DNA of 64,000 nt. Source: UBA7985 sp002690455 (GTDB lineage: Bacteria > Pseudomonadota > Alphaproteobacteria > UBA7985). Under the pieces are notes generated by a model. It was not told where the DNA came from and searched no databases. It saw only the letters and a list, made by a program, of their open reading frames with translations. The DNA lies in assembly GCA_965662775.1 (NCBI GenBank), contig CBFIIW010000004.1:73597-137596 (forward strand), in the 5' to 3' direction. This document shows positions 27,612 to 36,988 of this stretch, piece after piece (the first letter of the stretch is position 1; the number at the start of each line of letters is the position of its first letter). Both the position numbers and the translations under genes were made by a program.

Positions 27612-28628
27612 TCAGGCCACTGAAATGGTTATGTCGGTGTAAAGCTCATCTGGCGACGGCTCGGGCGAGGCCTGTGCAAAGTCGGCCGACTTCGCGACAA
27701 TCGCCTTCACTTCCTTATCGATGCCCTTCAGCCCTGCTTCGTCGGCAATGCCATCCTGGAGCAGCTTTTCTCGCAAGCGTTCGATAGGATCCTGTTCGGT
27801 GCGGTACTTCTGAACCTCTTCCTTCGTGCGGTACTTGGCTGGGTCTGACATCGAATGGCCGCGATAGCGGTATGTCATGGCTTCAAGCACGAAGGGGCCT
27901 TTACCCGAACGAACGTGTTTGACCGCTTTACCGGCCTCTGTAGCCATTGCTTCGACGTCCATGCCATCAACCCGAGCCCCGGGAATGCCGTATGGCTTGC
28001 CGCGCGCGGCATAGTTCGTGACCGCCGCTGCACGCTCGTTTGAGGTCCCCATGGCATAACGGTTGTTTTCACAGACGAACAGGATCGGCAGCTGCCACAG
28101 CGCGGCCATGTTCATGCTCTCGGCCACCTGTCCCTGATTGGCCGCCCCATCCCCGTAGTAGGCAACGGCGATCCCGCCATCGTCATTGTATTTATGAGCA
28201 AAGGCCAATCCAGCGCCCAGTGCCACCTGTGCGGCAACAATTCCATGCCCACCAAAAAACCGTGTTTCGGTCGAGAACATGTGCATCGACCCGCCCTTGC
28301 CTTTCGAATAGCCGCCCTCACGCCCGGTCAGTTCCGCCATCACGCCGTCTGGGTTCATCCCCGTGGCCAGCATGTGGCCATGGTCACGATAACCCGTGAT
28401 GACGCTGTCCTTCCCGGTTTCTAATTCGTGCTGGATGCCAACAACCACGGCCTCCTGGCCGATGTACAGATGGCAGAAGCCGCCAATCAGGCCCATGCCA
28501 TAGAGCTGTCCGGCCTTCTCCTCAAAGCGGCGAATCAGCAGCATGTTTTTGTAAAAGGTTGTAAGTTGGTCGGTATCGAACTGCCTGTTCGACGCGCGTT
28601 TAATGGTTTTGCGCGCTTTGGTCACCAT
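27612..28628 (-). CDS. pdhA: Pyruvate dehydrogenase E1 alpha subunit
   Basis: Decarboxylates pyruvate using thiamine diphosphate. 338 residues. The cofactor-binding motif GDGAANQGQVAESMNMAA...ENN is intact, as are GGHGIVAAQ and the phosphorylation-loop region YRYRGHSMSDP. The first ~20 residues are basic. ATG 28628 fits the family start. It heads the six-gene minus-strand run pdhA-pdhB-pdhC-lpdA-lipA-ratA, whose gaps are 17, 3, 14, 30 and 5 bases. Confidence 0.97.
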   Translation of the reverse strand: MVTKARKTIKRASNRQFDTDQLTTFYKNMLLIRRFEEKAGQLYGMGLIGGFCHLYIGQEAVVVGIQHELETGKDSVITGYRDHGHMLATGMNPDGVMAELTGREGGYSKGKGGSMHMFSTETRFFGGHGIVAAQVALGAGLAFAHKYNDDGGIAVAYYGDGAANQGQVAESMNMAALWQLPILFVCENNRYAMGTSNERAAAVTNYAARGKPYGIPGARVDGMDVEAMATEAGKAVKHVRSGKGPFVLEAMTYRYRGHSMSDPAKYRTKEEVQKYRTEQDPIERLREKLLQDGIADEAGLKGIDKEVKAIVAKSADFAQASPEPSPDELYTDITISVA

Positions 28629-28676
28629 GGCCGTTTTCCGTCTTTTGAGGATGGAGTTTTGTCACCTCAAAATACC

Positions 28677-28706
28677 GTTATAATTCAGAAACGCAATCAG
28701 ACTTAA
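28677..28706 (-). promoter_or_regulatory. Possible pdhA promoter
   Basis: On the minus strand, TTAAGT (28701-28706) and TATAAC (28677-28682) are separated by 18 bases, with the -10 box matching the consensus at five of six positions and the -35 box at only three. It lies about 50 bases upstream of the pdhA start in a locally AT-rich stretch. Confidence 0.35.
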
Positions 28707-28750
28707 CACACTGGTATCATTTGTCTTTTTTAATATTAACCATAAATTGG

Positions 28751-29095
28751 TTATCTGTCTGGGTCGTAGACGATGATCATTTCGTCTGGGCGAACAAATC
28801 CCAGCTCGATCCGCGCACGTTCTTCGAGCATGTCTAAATCCACCGGGGTATCTCGGAGTAAGGAAACATCGCGCTCCAGCGCACGCTGTTCATCCTCCAA
28901 CGCCGTGAGCATCGACTGTGCTGTATCCAGCTCCTTCCTGATCGCCAGGTAGGCCAGCAACCCACGCTCTCCTGTGACCAAATGGAAAATGAAATAGAGG
29001 CAGGCTGCAGCAAAGACAGCCGGGATCAGATAAAGGCGGGCAAGACGGGCGAGATGACGAGCAAACATGGCAATAAGTCTCTGAAATCGGGTCAT
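28751..29095 (-). CDS. ftsB: Septum formation initiator FtsB/DivIC family protein
   Basis: Small bitopic membrane protein of the divisome. 114 residues from ATG 29095: a basic cytosolic start, one membrane helix (about 20-41, LYLIPAVFAAACLYFIFHLV), then a periplasmic coiled coil (LDTAQSMLTALEDEQRALERDVSLLR) and the conserved end LEERARIELGFVRPDEMIIV. Internal ATG 29068 is an alternative start; longer upstream frames run into the dusB promoter region. Weak sequence conservation limits the name, but its position immediately upstream of pdhA matches other Alphaproteobacteria. Confidence 0.85.
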   Translation of the reverse strand: MTRFQRLIAMFARHLARLARLYLIPAVFAAACLYFIFHLVTGERGLLAYLAIRKELDTAQSMLTALEDEQRALERDVSLLRDTPVDLDMLEERARIELGFVRPDEMIIVYDPDR

Positions 29096-29189
29096 TACAG
29101 GCGGGAAATCAGCCTGAAAGTGCTTAAATGTTGCGCATAATATAAACCAGTCGTTGCAGGAAAGCGACCCCTCGCCTAGTTCATCGGAC

Positions 29190-30257
29190 ATGACACGAGA
29201 CAACGCTCCGGATTGGCCAAGCCAGGATCCTCGCCTCGCCCGAATCGGCTGGCGCGACCGGGTGCTTCTAGCACCGATGTCAGGCGTGACTGACCGGCCG
29301 TTTCGTGACTACATCCGCAGCCTCGGCCAAGGCCAGGTTGTGACCGAGATGATTGCCTCCGAAGCGGCCATCCGCGAGATTAAGGATAGCCGGAAGCTTA
29401 ACCAGGCCATCGACGATGAACCGGGCATCATCGTCCAATTGGCCGGGACTGAACCGGCACTCATCGCTGAAGCAGCACGAATGATGGAAGGGCGTGGCGC
29501 ACACGCCATCGATCTAAACTTTGGCTGCCCGGCGCGGAAGGTCGTGCACAAAGCGTCTGGATCTGCACTGATGCGGGACGAGACCTTGTGTCGTGCGATT
29601 TTTGAAACTGTGCGCAAAGCGATATCAGTACCCCTGACGGTCAAAATGCGGCTGGGCTGGGATGATGACAGCTTCAACGCGCCCAAGCTGGCGCGCCTCG
29701 CCGAGCGCGCGGGGCTGGACGGCATTACTGTCCACGGACGCACGCGCTGCCAGTTTTACAAGGGGCAGGCCGACTGGACGCGCGTGGGTGCGGTGGTCGA
29801 CGCAACGTCTTTGCCCGTACTGGTCAACGGCGATATCTGCAGCCTCGAAGATGCCGACCGAGCGCTGGCCTGCTCCGGTGCGGCGGGGGTCATGATTGGA
29901 CGCGGGGCACAGGACCGTCCCTGGCTAATCGATCAGGCTGTGGACCACCTGGCCGGGCGCGCACCGCGCGCGGCACCCGACGCCGGGGCGCGATGCGAGC
30001 AACTCAGCGCCCTGATCGAAGGCATGCTCAGCTACCATGGGACCGCACATGGCCTGCGACAGGTGCGAAAGCATGTCTCTTCAGCGCTGGTGGGCATGGA
30101 TGGCGCAGCCGCCTTCCGCAAAGCCGCGAACACCACCGATGACCCGGCACAGATGCTGGCCAGCATCCGCGCCTTCTTCTGCGAGGCGGAGGGGGTTGTG
30201 GCGGCACCTGATACGACCCCGGCGCCGGGGTCAGCACTGCTGGCCGTCGCGGCGTGA
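29190..30257 (+). CDS. dusB: tRNA-dihydrouridine synthase B
   Basis: FMN/NADPH enzyme that reduces uridines in the tRNA D-loop. 355 residues. LAPMSGVTDRPFR starts the TIM barrel, the catalytic cysteine is in LNFGCPARKV, and KMRLGWDD and ITVHGRTRCQFYKG carry the conserved Lys and His. ATG 29190 is preferred; a TTG at 29154 would overlap the ftsB leader. It is 25 bases upstream of ntrB; this pairing is the origin of the older name nifR3. Confidence 0.94.
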   Translation: MTRDNAPDWPSQDPRLARIGWRDRVLLAPMSGVTDRPFRDYIRSLGQGQVVTEMIASEAAIREIKDSRKLNQAIDDEPGIIVQLAGTEPALIAEAARMMEGRGAHAIDLNFGCPARKVVHKASGSALMRDETLCRAIFETVRKAISVPLTVKMRLGWDDDSFNAPKLARLAERAGLDGITVHGRTRCQFYKGQADWTRVGAVVDATSLPVLVNGDICSLEDADRALACSGAAGVMIGRGAQDRPWLIDQAVDHLAGRAPRAAPDAGARCEQLSALIEGMLSYHGTAHGLRQVRKHVSSALVGMDGAAAFRKAANTTDDPAQMLASIRAFFCEAEGVVAAPDTTPAPGSALLAVAA

Positions 30258-30282
30258 CGGTTGAAACAAGGGGGGAAAGCCC

Positions 30283-31356
30283 ATGACCCTGTCAGCGAAC
30301 CTCATCCTCGAAAGCCTGCCCCACCCCGTGATTGTGGTCGATCACGAGAACTGCGTGCGCGCGACCAACCCGGCGGGCGAAGACCTGTTGCAGCATTCAG
30401 CCGAGGTTCTCAATGGTACACCGCTGACCGACTACGTGCCGGCCGACAACCCACTAATCAGTCTGATCGACGTGGCACGCAGCCGCCAGAACTCGGCGAG
30501 CGAGTTTGACGTCCATCTGGAAAGTCCGCGCATTGGCGTACACAGCGTCACCGCTCACGTCTCCCCACTGCTCCACACACCCAAGCATGAGGGCTCTGTA
30601 ATCATCAGCCTGTTGCCGCGCGGCATGACCGCGACGCTGGACCAGCAGCTGACGAATATCAATGCGGGGCGGTCCATGTCCTCTATGGGCTCCATGCTCG
30701 CCCATGAAATCAAAAATCCACTCGCCGGGATGAAGGGCGCGGCACAGCTACTGTCACTGAGTATTGAAGATGAAGAAGATCGCCAATTGACAGCCCTGAT
30801 TGAAGAAGAAGTCGACCGGATATCAAGTCTGATCGAGCGGATGGAGGTGTTTGGCAACTTCGAAAGCAGCGTTGCCGAGGCGGTCAACATTCACGAAGTA
30901 ATCAACCACGTCCTGACGCTAGCCGAGAATAGCTTCGGCGCCAGCGTGACCTTCAAACGGGATTTTGATCCATCCCTGCCGTTTGTCGCCGGCCACAAGG
31001 ATTCATTGATCCAAGTCGTTCTCAATTTGGTGAAGAACAGCTGCGAAGCCGTACCGAACGAGCGCGGCGAAGTGGTTCTGTCCACGCGCTACCGGCTGGG
31101 GACACGCATGTCACCGGGCGGTTCGGGCGAACGCGTCGAATTGCCGCTTCACCTGATGATCACAGACAACGGCCCGGGCATCCCGAGCGAACTGGGCGAA
31201 ACTGTCTTTGACCCCTTTGTCTCCAATAATAAGGCGCGTGGAACGGGCTTGGGACTGGCATTGGTCTCGAAGCTGACGGATGACATGGGCGGCTTCGTCG
31301 ACTTTGAATCTGAGCCAGGAAAGACGGTTTTCCGCCTCCAATTGCCTATGTATTGA
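30283..31356 (+). CDS. ntrB: Nitrogen regulation sensor kinase NtrB (GlnL)
   Basis: Cytosolic histidine kinase/phosphatase that responds to PII and phosphorylates NtrC under nitrogen limitation. 357 residues with no membrane helix: PAS domain (about 8-115), phospho-acceptor H141 in LAHEIKNPLAGMKGAAQLL, N-box VLNLVKNSCEAV, and the G-boxes DNGPGIPSEL and ARGTGLGLALVSKL. ATG 30283 has a strong AAGGGGGGAAAG ribosome binding site. ntrC begins 46 bases after its stop. Confidence 0.96.
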   Translation: MTLSANLILESLPHPVIVVDHENCVRATNPAGEDLLQHSAEVLNGTPLTDYVPADNPLISLIDVARSRQNSASEFDVHLESPRIGVHSVTAHVSPLLHTPKHEGSVIISLLPRGMTATLDQQLTNINAGRSMSSMGSMLAHEIKNPLAGMKGAAQLLSLSIEDEEDRQLTALIEEEVDRISSLIERMEVFGNFESSVAEAVNIHEVINHVLTLAENSFGASVTFKRDFDPSLPFVAGHKDSLIQVVLNLVKNSCEAVPNERGEVVLSTRYRLGTRMSPGGSGERVELPLHLMITDNGPGIPSELGETVFDPFVSNNKARGTGLGLALVSKLTDDMGGFVDFESEPGKTVFRLQLPMY

Positions 31357-31402
31357 GCATTTTTCCATTTACTTCCCCGAGTTTCAGGCTAAATGCTTAA
31401 AT

Positions 31403-32881
31403 ATGTTGCAGACAAACGCCACAGTTCTGATTGCTGATGACGACCGTGCCATTCGCGCCGTCCTGTCGCGCGCGCTTGGTCGTGTCGGCCACCGTGTTCG
31501 GGCGACGGGAAATGCTTCAACCCTGTGGCAGTGGGTTCAGGCTGGTGACGGCGATCTGGTCATCACAGACGTTCACATGCCCGACGGCGATGGATTGGAA
31601 CTTGTTCCCCGCATCCGTGCCGTGCGGCCGGACATGTCCGTAATTGTGATGTCAGCGCAGAACACCTTGATGACCGCAGTGAAGGCGACGGATCGTGGTG
31701 CCTTTGAATACCTGCCCAAGCCGTTTGACCTGACCGAGTTGCTGAGCGCCGTCGAACGCGGTCTAGCCCAGCCGTCCCAGCGCGCAACAGCCGCGAAGGA
31801 ATTTAAGGCGCGGCAGGAAGACCGCGAAACCGGTCGGCTCGACCGCCTGCCGCTTATTGGCCGTTCTGGCGCCATGCAGGACATTTACCGCGTGATCGCG
31901 CGGCTGGTGAAAACCGACCTCACGGCCCTGATCACGGGCGAGAGTGGAACAGGCAAGGAACTAATCGCACGGGCTCTGCACGATTTTTCCCGCCGCCGCG
32001 AGGCCCCTTTCGTTGCCGTCAATATGGCTGCAATCCCCAAAGAGTTGATCGAAAGTGAGCTGTTTGGCCACGAAAAGGGATCCTTCACCGGCGCCAACTC
32101 ACGCTTTGACGGCAAATTCAGCCAAGCGCAGTACGGCACGTTGTTCCTCGACGAGATTGGGGACATGCCGCAGGAGGCACAAACCCGGCTGCTTCGCGTT
32201 CTGCAAGAGGGCGAATTCACACGAATTGGGGGCAGCCAGAAGATACGGGCCGACGTGCGTATCGTCGCAGCGACCCACCGCGACCTGACGGCGGCGGTCA
32301 AGGCGGGGCTGTTCCGTGAAGACCTATTCTACCGCATCAACGTCGTTCCGGTGCGGGTTCCGCCCTTGCGTGAGCGGCTGGACGATATTCCGGATTTGGT
32401 CCGCCATTTCGTCGACCAGAATACGGCGCAGGGACTGCCACACAAGTCGTTCACCGCTGAAGCCTTCGAAGAGCTGAAAAAGCACCGTTGGCCCGGAAAT
32501 GTCCGGGAACTAGAGAATAACATTCGCCGCATTTGCGCACTCTATAGCGAGAATGAGATCGATGCTGGTGTCGTAATCAAGGAGCTTGCCGGCTCCCTGA
32601 CCGGGCAAAACGAAACGGCCCACGCCTCGCTCCGACAAGCCGTTGATCAGCACTTACGCGCCTTTTTTTCGGCTCATACGCATGGTTTACCGTCAGCCGG
32701 ACTTTACAACCGCATCCTGCGGGAGGTCGAAAAACCGCTGATCGAGCAGACGCTCGATGCCACCCGAGGCAACCAGATCCGTGCGGCTGAAGTGCTAGGC
32801 TTGAACCGGAACACGCTTCGGAAGAAGATACGGGATCTGGATATCGAGGTAGTCCGGGGCCTGCGGCGTTCGGAAGACTGA
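31403..32881 (+). CDS. ntrC: Nitrogen regulation response regulator NtrC
   Basis: Phosphorylation-activated sigma-54 enhancer-binding protein. 492 residues: receiver domain with phospho-acceptor D56 (LVITDVHMPDGDG), AAA+ domain with Walker A GESGTGKE and Walker B TLFLDEIGDM, and a C-terminal Fis-type helix-turn-helix (AAEVLGLNRNTLRKKIRDL). The sigma-54 contact loop reads GSFTGA instead of GAFTGA, a conservative change at the second position. ATG 31403 gives the usual receiver start and lies in an AT-rich stretch after ntrB with no strong ribosome binding site. Confidence 0.96.
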   Translation: MLQTNATVLIADDDRAIRAVLSRALGRVGHRVRATGNASTLWQWVQAGDGDLVITDVHMPDGDGLELVPRIRAVRPDMSVIVMSAQNTLMTAVKATDRGAFEYLPKPFDLTELLSAVERGLAQPSQRATAAKEFKARQEDRETGRLDRLPLIGRSGAMQDIYRVIARLVKTDLTALITGESGTGKELIARALHDFSRRREAPFVAVNMAAIPKELIESELFGHEKGSFTGANSRFDGKFSQAQYGTLFLDEIGDMPQEAQTRLLRVLQEGEFTRIGGSQKIRADVRIVAATHRDLTAAVKAGLFREDLFYRINVVPVRVPPLRERLDDIPDLVRHFVDQNTAQGLPHKSFTAEAFEELKKHRWPGNVRELENNIRRICALYSENEIDAGVVIKELAGSLTGQNETAHASLRQAVDQHLRAFFSAHTHGLPSAGLYNRILREVEKPLIEQTLDATRGNQIRAAEVLGLNRNTLRKKIRDLDIEVVRGLRRSED

Positions 32882-32918
32882 CGTAAGCCCACCTCGATGA
32901 AGCGCGAGTGACCCATCG

Positions 32919-35231
32919 ATGAGTGAAGCATCCTTACCGAAAGTGATCCTCGCGACCGAGGATGAGCGGGACAAAGAGTCAGCCGACAACACGACCGTCA
33001 TTGGCGTTGGCGTTGGCCGCAACCGGACTCTGACGCTGTTTGTCGGTGCGCTAACGGTGGTGTCGCTGTTGGTACTCACTTGGACGGGTTTCGAGTTGTG
33101 GCGGGGCTTCACCCCAACCCGGCCGCTGGGTCGTATCGTGTCGCTTCTTTGGTTCGATATGGTCATTCTCGTGGCGCTCGGAACCTTCATCGCGGTGCAG
33201 GGCTATTACACGTGGACCGACATCCGCGACCGGCTTTCCGGTACACAGGTTTACCGCCGAGTGGTTCTGTTCCTGATCGTGGTGGCCAGCCTGCCCACAC
33301 TGGTGATTTCGCTCGTGGCCGTTCTGGTTCTGGGCTTCGGCATTCAAACATGGTTCGGGGGCGCGGTGAGTGATGCGATCAACAGCTCCCACGATGTCGC
33401 CAGGGCCTATCTCGAAGAACACCGCGAGCGGTTAAACTATCAGGCGTCCCGCGTTGCCGAGCGTATCGAAGACCTTGGCCCCAGCGCCAGCGATACCGCC
33501 GATCTGCAACAGCTGCTCGATGAAGCTGTCGGCCTGCGCAGTCTCTCCAGTGCGAACATTATTCAAGCCAACGGCCAGGTACTAGTCACCTCGGGCTTTG
33601 TTATCGATCAGCTTCTGGACAGCATTCCGCAGTCGTTCTTTGACCTTGCGCAGGAAATCCGCCCTGAAGCCATCGACGGCGAGACCAGCGGTCAGTTGGC
33701 GCAGCGCGGTATCGATATTTCTTTGTCTGAGTCTGATGATCTGTCGATCCTGATCGCGCTGGATACGCCCTACCTGGCTGAAACCTACCTACTGGCCACC
33801 ATCCCGGTGCTGGAAGAGGTTGTAGCGCGGGTCGAACAGACCCAAGAGGCGGCATCAAATTATTCCAACCTTGGTCGCGCGGCAGAGCAGTACCGGCTCA
33901 TCTTTGGACTGCTGTTCCTCGTGGTTGCACTGCTGCTGGTGATCGTTGCGGGGATGGCGGGCCTGCGGTTTGCCCTGTGGTTGACCACGCCACTGCTTGA
34001 ACTCACGCGGGCCGCTGACCGTCTGGGGTCGGGCGACCTGTCGACCCGCGTATCAGTCGCTGACAATGCCGCCGGTGACGAGCTCACCACCCTGTCCCAC
34101 ACGTTTAATGGCATGGCGAACCAGATCGAAGCCCAGCAGTTCGAACTGCTGCGTGCGACCGATGAAGCTGACCTTCGGCGACGGTTTTCTGAAGCTGTGC
34201 TTTCGGGCGTATCGCGGGGGGTGATCGGGCTCGACAGCGAACTGCGCATCAACCTGCCCAATCCACGCGCCAACAAGCTGGTCGATTTCAAGCTGGAAAC
34301 GCACATCGGCACCCGCCTGACCGAGCTGTTTCCCGTGTTTGGCGACCTGCTGGCACGCGCCAAAATGGAGCCGACAGCCCTGCACGCCGATGATGTCATT
34401 TATACCCGACCCGACGGCAAGGTGCGAACGCTCCAGACCACAGTGGTGACGGAGATGCAGGGCGAAAGCGTGCTTGGTTACGTGCTGACGTTTGACGATA
34501 TCACCGACTTTCTCGCCGCCCAACGACAGGCCGCATGGTCAGATGTGGCCCGACGCATTGCCCACGAGATCAAAAACCCCCTGACCCCGATTCAGCTGTC
34601 GGCTGAGCGGCTGAAGCGCCGGTATCTCAAGCAGATCGAAGACAGCCCGGAGGTGTTTCAGACCTGCACGGATACCATCATTACGCAGGTGGGAGACATC
34701 GCCCGCATGGTGGACGAGTTTTCTTCCTTTGCTCGGATGCCGGCCCCGCGTGTGGATAACCACAACCTCGTGGAAATTGCCCGTCGGGTTATCTCTTTGC
34801 AGGGAAGCAGTTTCGAAGGCGTGCGGTTGGTAGACTTAACCGGATTGGAGCCCCACGATATCGTTTGCGACCCGCAGTTGGTCTCACAGTCTTTGATTAA
34901 TCTGATCAAAAATGCGGCCGAAGCACTGCAGCCCTCGATCCTCGATGGTTCGGTTACTGACGGCCTGATCCAGATTACGCTGAACCAGACTGAGATCGGT
35001 TCAACGGTGCTGACGGTCAATGATAATGGCAAAGGTTATCCGACCGAATTGCTGCCCAAGCTCGCCGAGCCCTACGTCACCACCCGAGAAAAGGGAACGG
35101 GTCTTGGATTGGCGATCGTAAAGAAGATCATGGAAGACCACGGTGGACAACTGGTACTGGGTAATGGGGAAAGCCCGGACGATCTGCCCGGGGCCAAGGC
35201 ACAGATGATCTTCCCGGCTCAGCCCGGTTGA
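32919..35231 (+). CDS. ntrY: Membrane sensor histidine kinase NtrY
   Basis: Partner of NtrX, implicated in nitrogen, redox and envelope regulation depending on species. 770 residues: membrane helices at about 37-58, 74-95, 114-141 and 330-354, with an extracytoplasmic sensor region of about 190 residues between the third and fourth; HAMP (about 355-410), PAS (about 420-530), phospho-acceptor H549 in IAHEIKNPLTPIQLSAERL and ATPase boxes NLIKNAAEAL, DNGKGYP and EKGTGLGLAIVKKI. 37 bases after ntrC, so both pairs are probably co-transcribed. Confidence 0.96.
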   Translation: MSEASLPKVILATEDERDKESADNTTVIGVGVGRNRTLTLFVGALTVVSLLVLTWTGFELWRGFTPTRPLGRIVSLLWFDMVILVALGTFIAVQGYYTWTDIRDRLSGTQVYRRVVLFLIVVASLPTLVISLVAVLVLGFGIQTWFGGAVSDAINSSHDVARAYLEEHRERLNYQASRVAERIEDLGPSASDTADLQQLLDEAVGLRSLSSANIIQANGQVLVTSGFVIDQLLDSIPQSFFDLAQEIRPEAIDGETSGQLAQRGIDISLSESDDLSILIALDTPYLAETYLLATIPVLEEVVARVEQTQEAASNYSNLGRAAEQYRLIFGLLFLVVALLLVIVAGMAGLRFALWLTTPLLELTRAADRLGSGDLSTRVSVADNAAGDELTTLSHTFNGMANQIEAQQFELLRATDEADLRRRFSEAVLSGVSRGVIGLDSELRINLPNPRANKLVDFKLETHIGTRLTELFPVFGDLLARAKMEPTALHADDVIYTRPDGKVRTLQTTVVTEMQGESVLGYVLTFDDITDFLAAQRQAAWSDVARRIAHEIKNPLTPIQLSAERLKRRYLKQIEDSPEVFQTCTDTIITQVGDIARMVDEFSSFARMPAPRVDNHNLVEIARRVISLQGSSFEGVRLVDLTGLEPHDIVCDPQLVSQSLINLIKNAAEALQPSILDGSVTDGLIQITLNQTEIGSTVLTVNDNGKGYPTELLPKLAEPYVTTREKGTGLGLAIVKKIMEDHGGQLVLGNGESPDDLPGAKAQMIFPAQPG

Positions 35232-35387
35232 TGAGGGGCCACTGTCGGTCGATAGTGGTCGACGCGGGCATGGCTGGCCCGGGACTTTATCTTGGCAGCG
35301 CCGATTTCAGTGTGGTAATGCAGCCACATTTAGGGTTGATAGCTAAAGTCAGCATCACAGGCTGGGGCGACAACCGGCGTGTTGGAA

Positions 35388-35406
35388 CGATGCGATGCGA
35401 TGCGAT
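35388..35406. repeat. CGATG x3 short tandem repeat in the ntrY-ntrX spacer
   Basis: Three perfect copies of CGATG followed by a partial fourth, about 20 bases upstream of the ntrX start. The 195-base spacer is unusually long for this cluster and may carry an ntrX promoter, though no boxes stand out. Confidence 0.6.
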
Positions 35407-35426
35407 AGCAACAAACTGGGTGATTG

Positions 35427-36959
35427 ATGTCCGCTGACATACTTATCGTAGACGACGAAGCCGATATCCGCATGCTGCTCAGCGGCATTTTGGAGGATGA
35501 GGGCTACCGGGTGCGCACGGCTCACGGAGACGCCGAAGCCCGTCGACAGGTGGGACTGGCTCGTCCCGATTTGATCTTTCAGGATATTTGGCTACAGGGT
35601 TCGACCGCCGATGGCATCGCCTTGCTTGAAGAATACCAGCAGAGCATCCCCTCTACCCTGGTAATCATGATGTCGGGTCACGGAACCATTGAAACCGCCG
35701 TCCGAGCAATCAAGCAGGGTGCCTACGACTTCGTGGAAAAACCCTTCAATACCGACCGGCTGCTGATCCTGATCCAACGTGCGCTGGAGACTTCGGCGCT
35801 AAAGGCCGAGAACGCTGTCCTGCGGCAAAAGGCAGGCGAAGACACAGACCTGATCGGTGGCAGCCCGGCAGTGCAGTTGCTGCGGCAAACCGTCGATCGG
35901 GTGGCGCCGACCAACAGCCGGTTGTTGATCTCCGGCCCACCGGGGGCCGGCAAGGGATTGATTGCGCGAATGATGCATAACCAGTCGCACCGCGCTGATC
36001 AGGCCTTCATCGAAGTACCGTGCTTTGAGCTGGATGGCGAAGAGGGGCTGGCCATGCTCTTCGGTGATGCCGGCACCGGTCAACGCCCACCAATCATGGG
36101 CATGATTCAGCAGGCCGATGGCGGAACGCTGTTGCTAGACGACGTTGGCGACCTCTCGCCTGAGGCTCAAGCGCGGTTAGCGCGTTTTCTGCACCGCGGC
36201 ACCCTGACCCAACTCGGCAGTACCACCGAGGTCAGAGCCGATGTCCGGATTATTTCGACCACCAACCGCGACCTGAAAACACTGATCAATGAAAGCCTTT
36301 TCCGTGAAGACCTCTACTACCGGCTGAACGTTGTCGAAGTAGAAATTCCGGGACTGGCGAACCGGCCCGAAGACATTGCCGATCTGGCCCGGTCGTTCCT
36401 GGACCGGCTGACCGCAGAAGCCCGCAAGGAGCCACTGGAACTGGGCGGTGATGCACTGGCTGTGTTGCAAGCCTATCCCTGGCCGGGGAATGTCAGACAG
36501 CTGCGTAACGTCATGGAATGGATCGTGATCATGGCGCCACTGGAAGGCGACAGGGTTGTGCGCCCGAATATGCTGCCCCCCGATATCACCAGTGAAGGCC
36601 CGGCGGTTCTCTCAGGCGCGGGCGTTGCTGATCTGATGTCTCTGCCCCTGCGCTCAGCGCGTGAGGCCTTTGAACGCCAGTATCTGGATGCGCAGGTGCT
36701 CCGATTTGGTGGCAACATCACCCGTACGGCGAAGTTTGTCGGTATGGAGCGCTCGGCGCTGCACCGCAAGCTGCGTGCACTGGCCCAGTCCGAGGACGAC
36801 GAGGCTGAAGCCGGCGCTGATACCGGAAACGACGGCGCAGCGCTGTCGGGAGTGGCGCCTGCTTCGGCGAGCGAGGGGGGCCACGGAACGGAGCAGAGTC
36901 GTGAAGCGGCAGCCGGCACAGGTGTTGCCGGGAATCCGGCATCATCTGGTGTCGCCTAA
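35427..36959 (+). CDS. ntrX: Response regulator NtrX with degenerate AAA+ domain
   Basis: 510 residues: receiver domain with phospho-acceptor D53 (LIFQDIWLQG), AAA+ domain, and Fis-type helix-turn-helix (RTAKFVGMERSALHRKLRAL), followed by about 55 residues of acidic Ala/Gly-rich tail. In the AAA+ domain the P-loop reads SGPPGAGKG and the Walker B glutamate is Asp (LLLDDVGDL). The GAFTGA loop is absent: the FGDAGTGQRPPIMGMIQQADGG segment occupies its place. Contact with sigma-54 is therefore unlikely, and DNA binding with sigma-70-type promoters is inferred. ATG 35427 follows a TTG that is also in frame. Confidence 0.94.
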   Translation: MSADILIVDDEADIRMLLSGILEDEGYRVRTAHGDAEARRQVGLARPDLIFQDIWLQGSTADGIALLEEYQQSIPSTLVIMMSGHGTIETAVRAIKQGAYDFVEKPFNTDRLLILIQRALETSALKAENAVLRQKAGEDTDLIGGSPAVQLLRQTVDRVAPTNSRLLISGPPGAGKGLIARMMHNQSHRADQAFIEVPCFELDGEEGLAMLFGDAGTGQRPPIMGMIQQADGGTLLLDDVGDLSPEAQARLARFLHRGTLTQLGSTTEVRADVRIISTTNRDLKTLINESLFREDLYYRLNVVEVEIPGLANRPEDIADLARSFLDRLTAEARKEPLELGGDALAVLQAYPWPGNVRQLRNVMEWIVIMAPLEGDRVVRPNMLPPDITSEGPAVLSGAGVADLMSLPLRSAREAFERQYLDAQVLRFGGNITRTAKFVGMERSALHRKLRALAQSEDDEAEAGADTGNDGAALSGVAPASASEGGHGTEQSREAAAGTGVAGNPASSGVA

Positions 36960-36988
36960 AGCTGGTTTAATAGAGCGCGGATGACATT

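Noticed and set aside
35228..35437. 69-codon frame filling the ntrY-ntrX spacer
   Set aside because: It overlaps the ntrX start, is not family-like and has no clear ribosome binding site.
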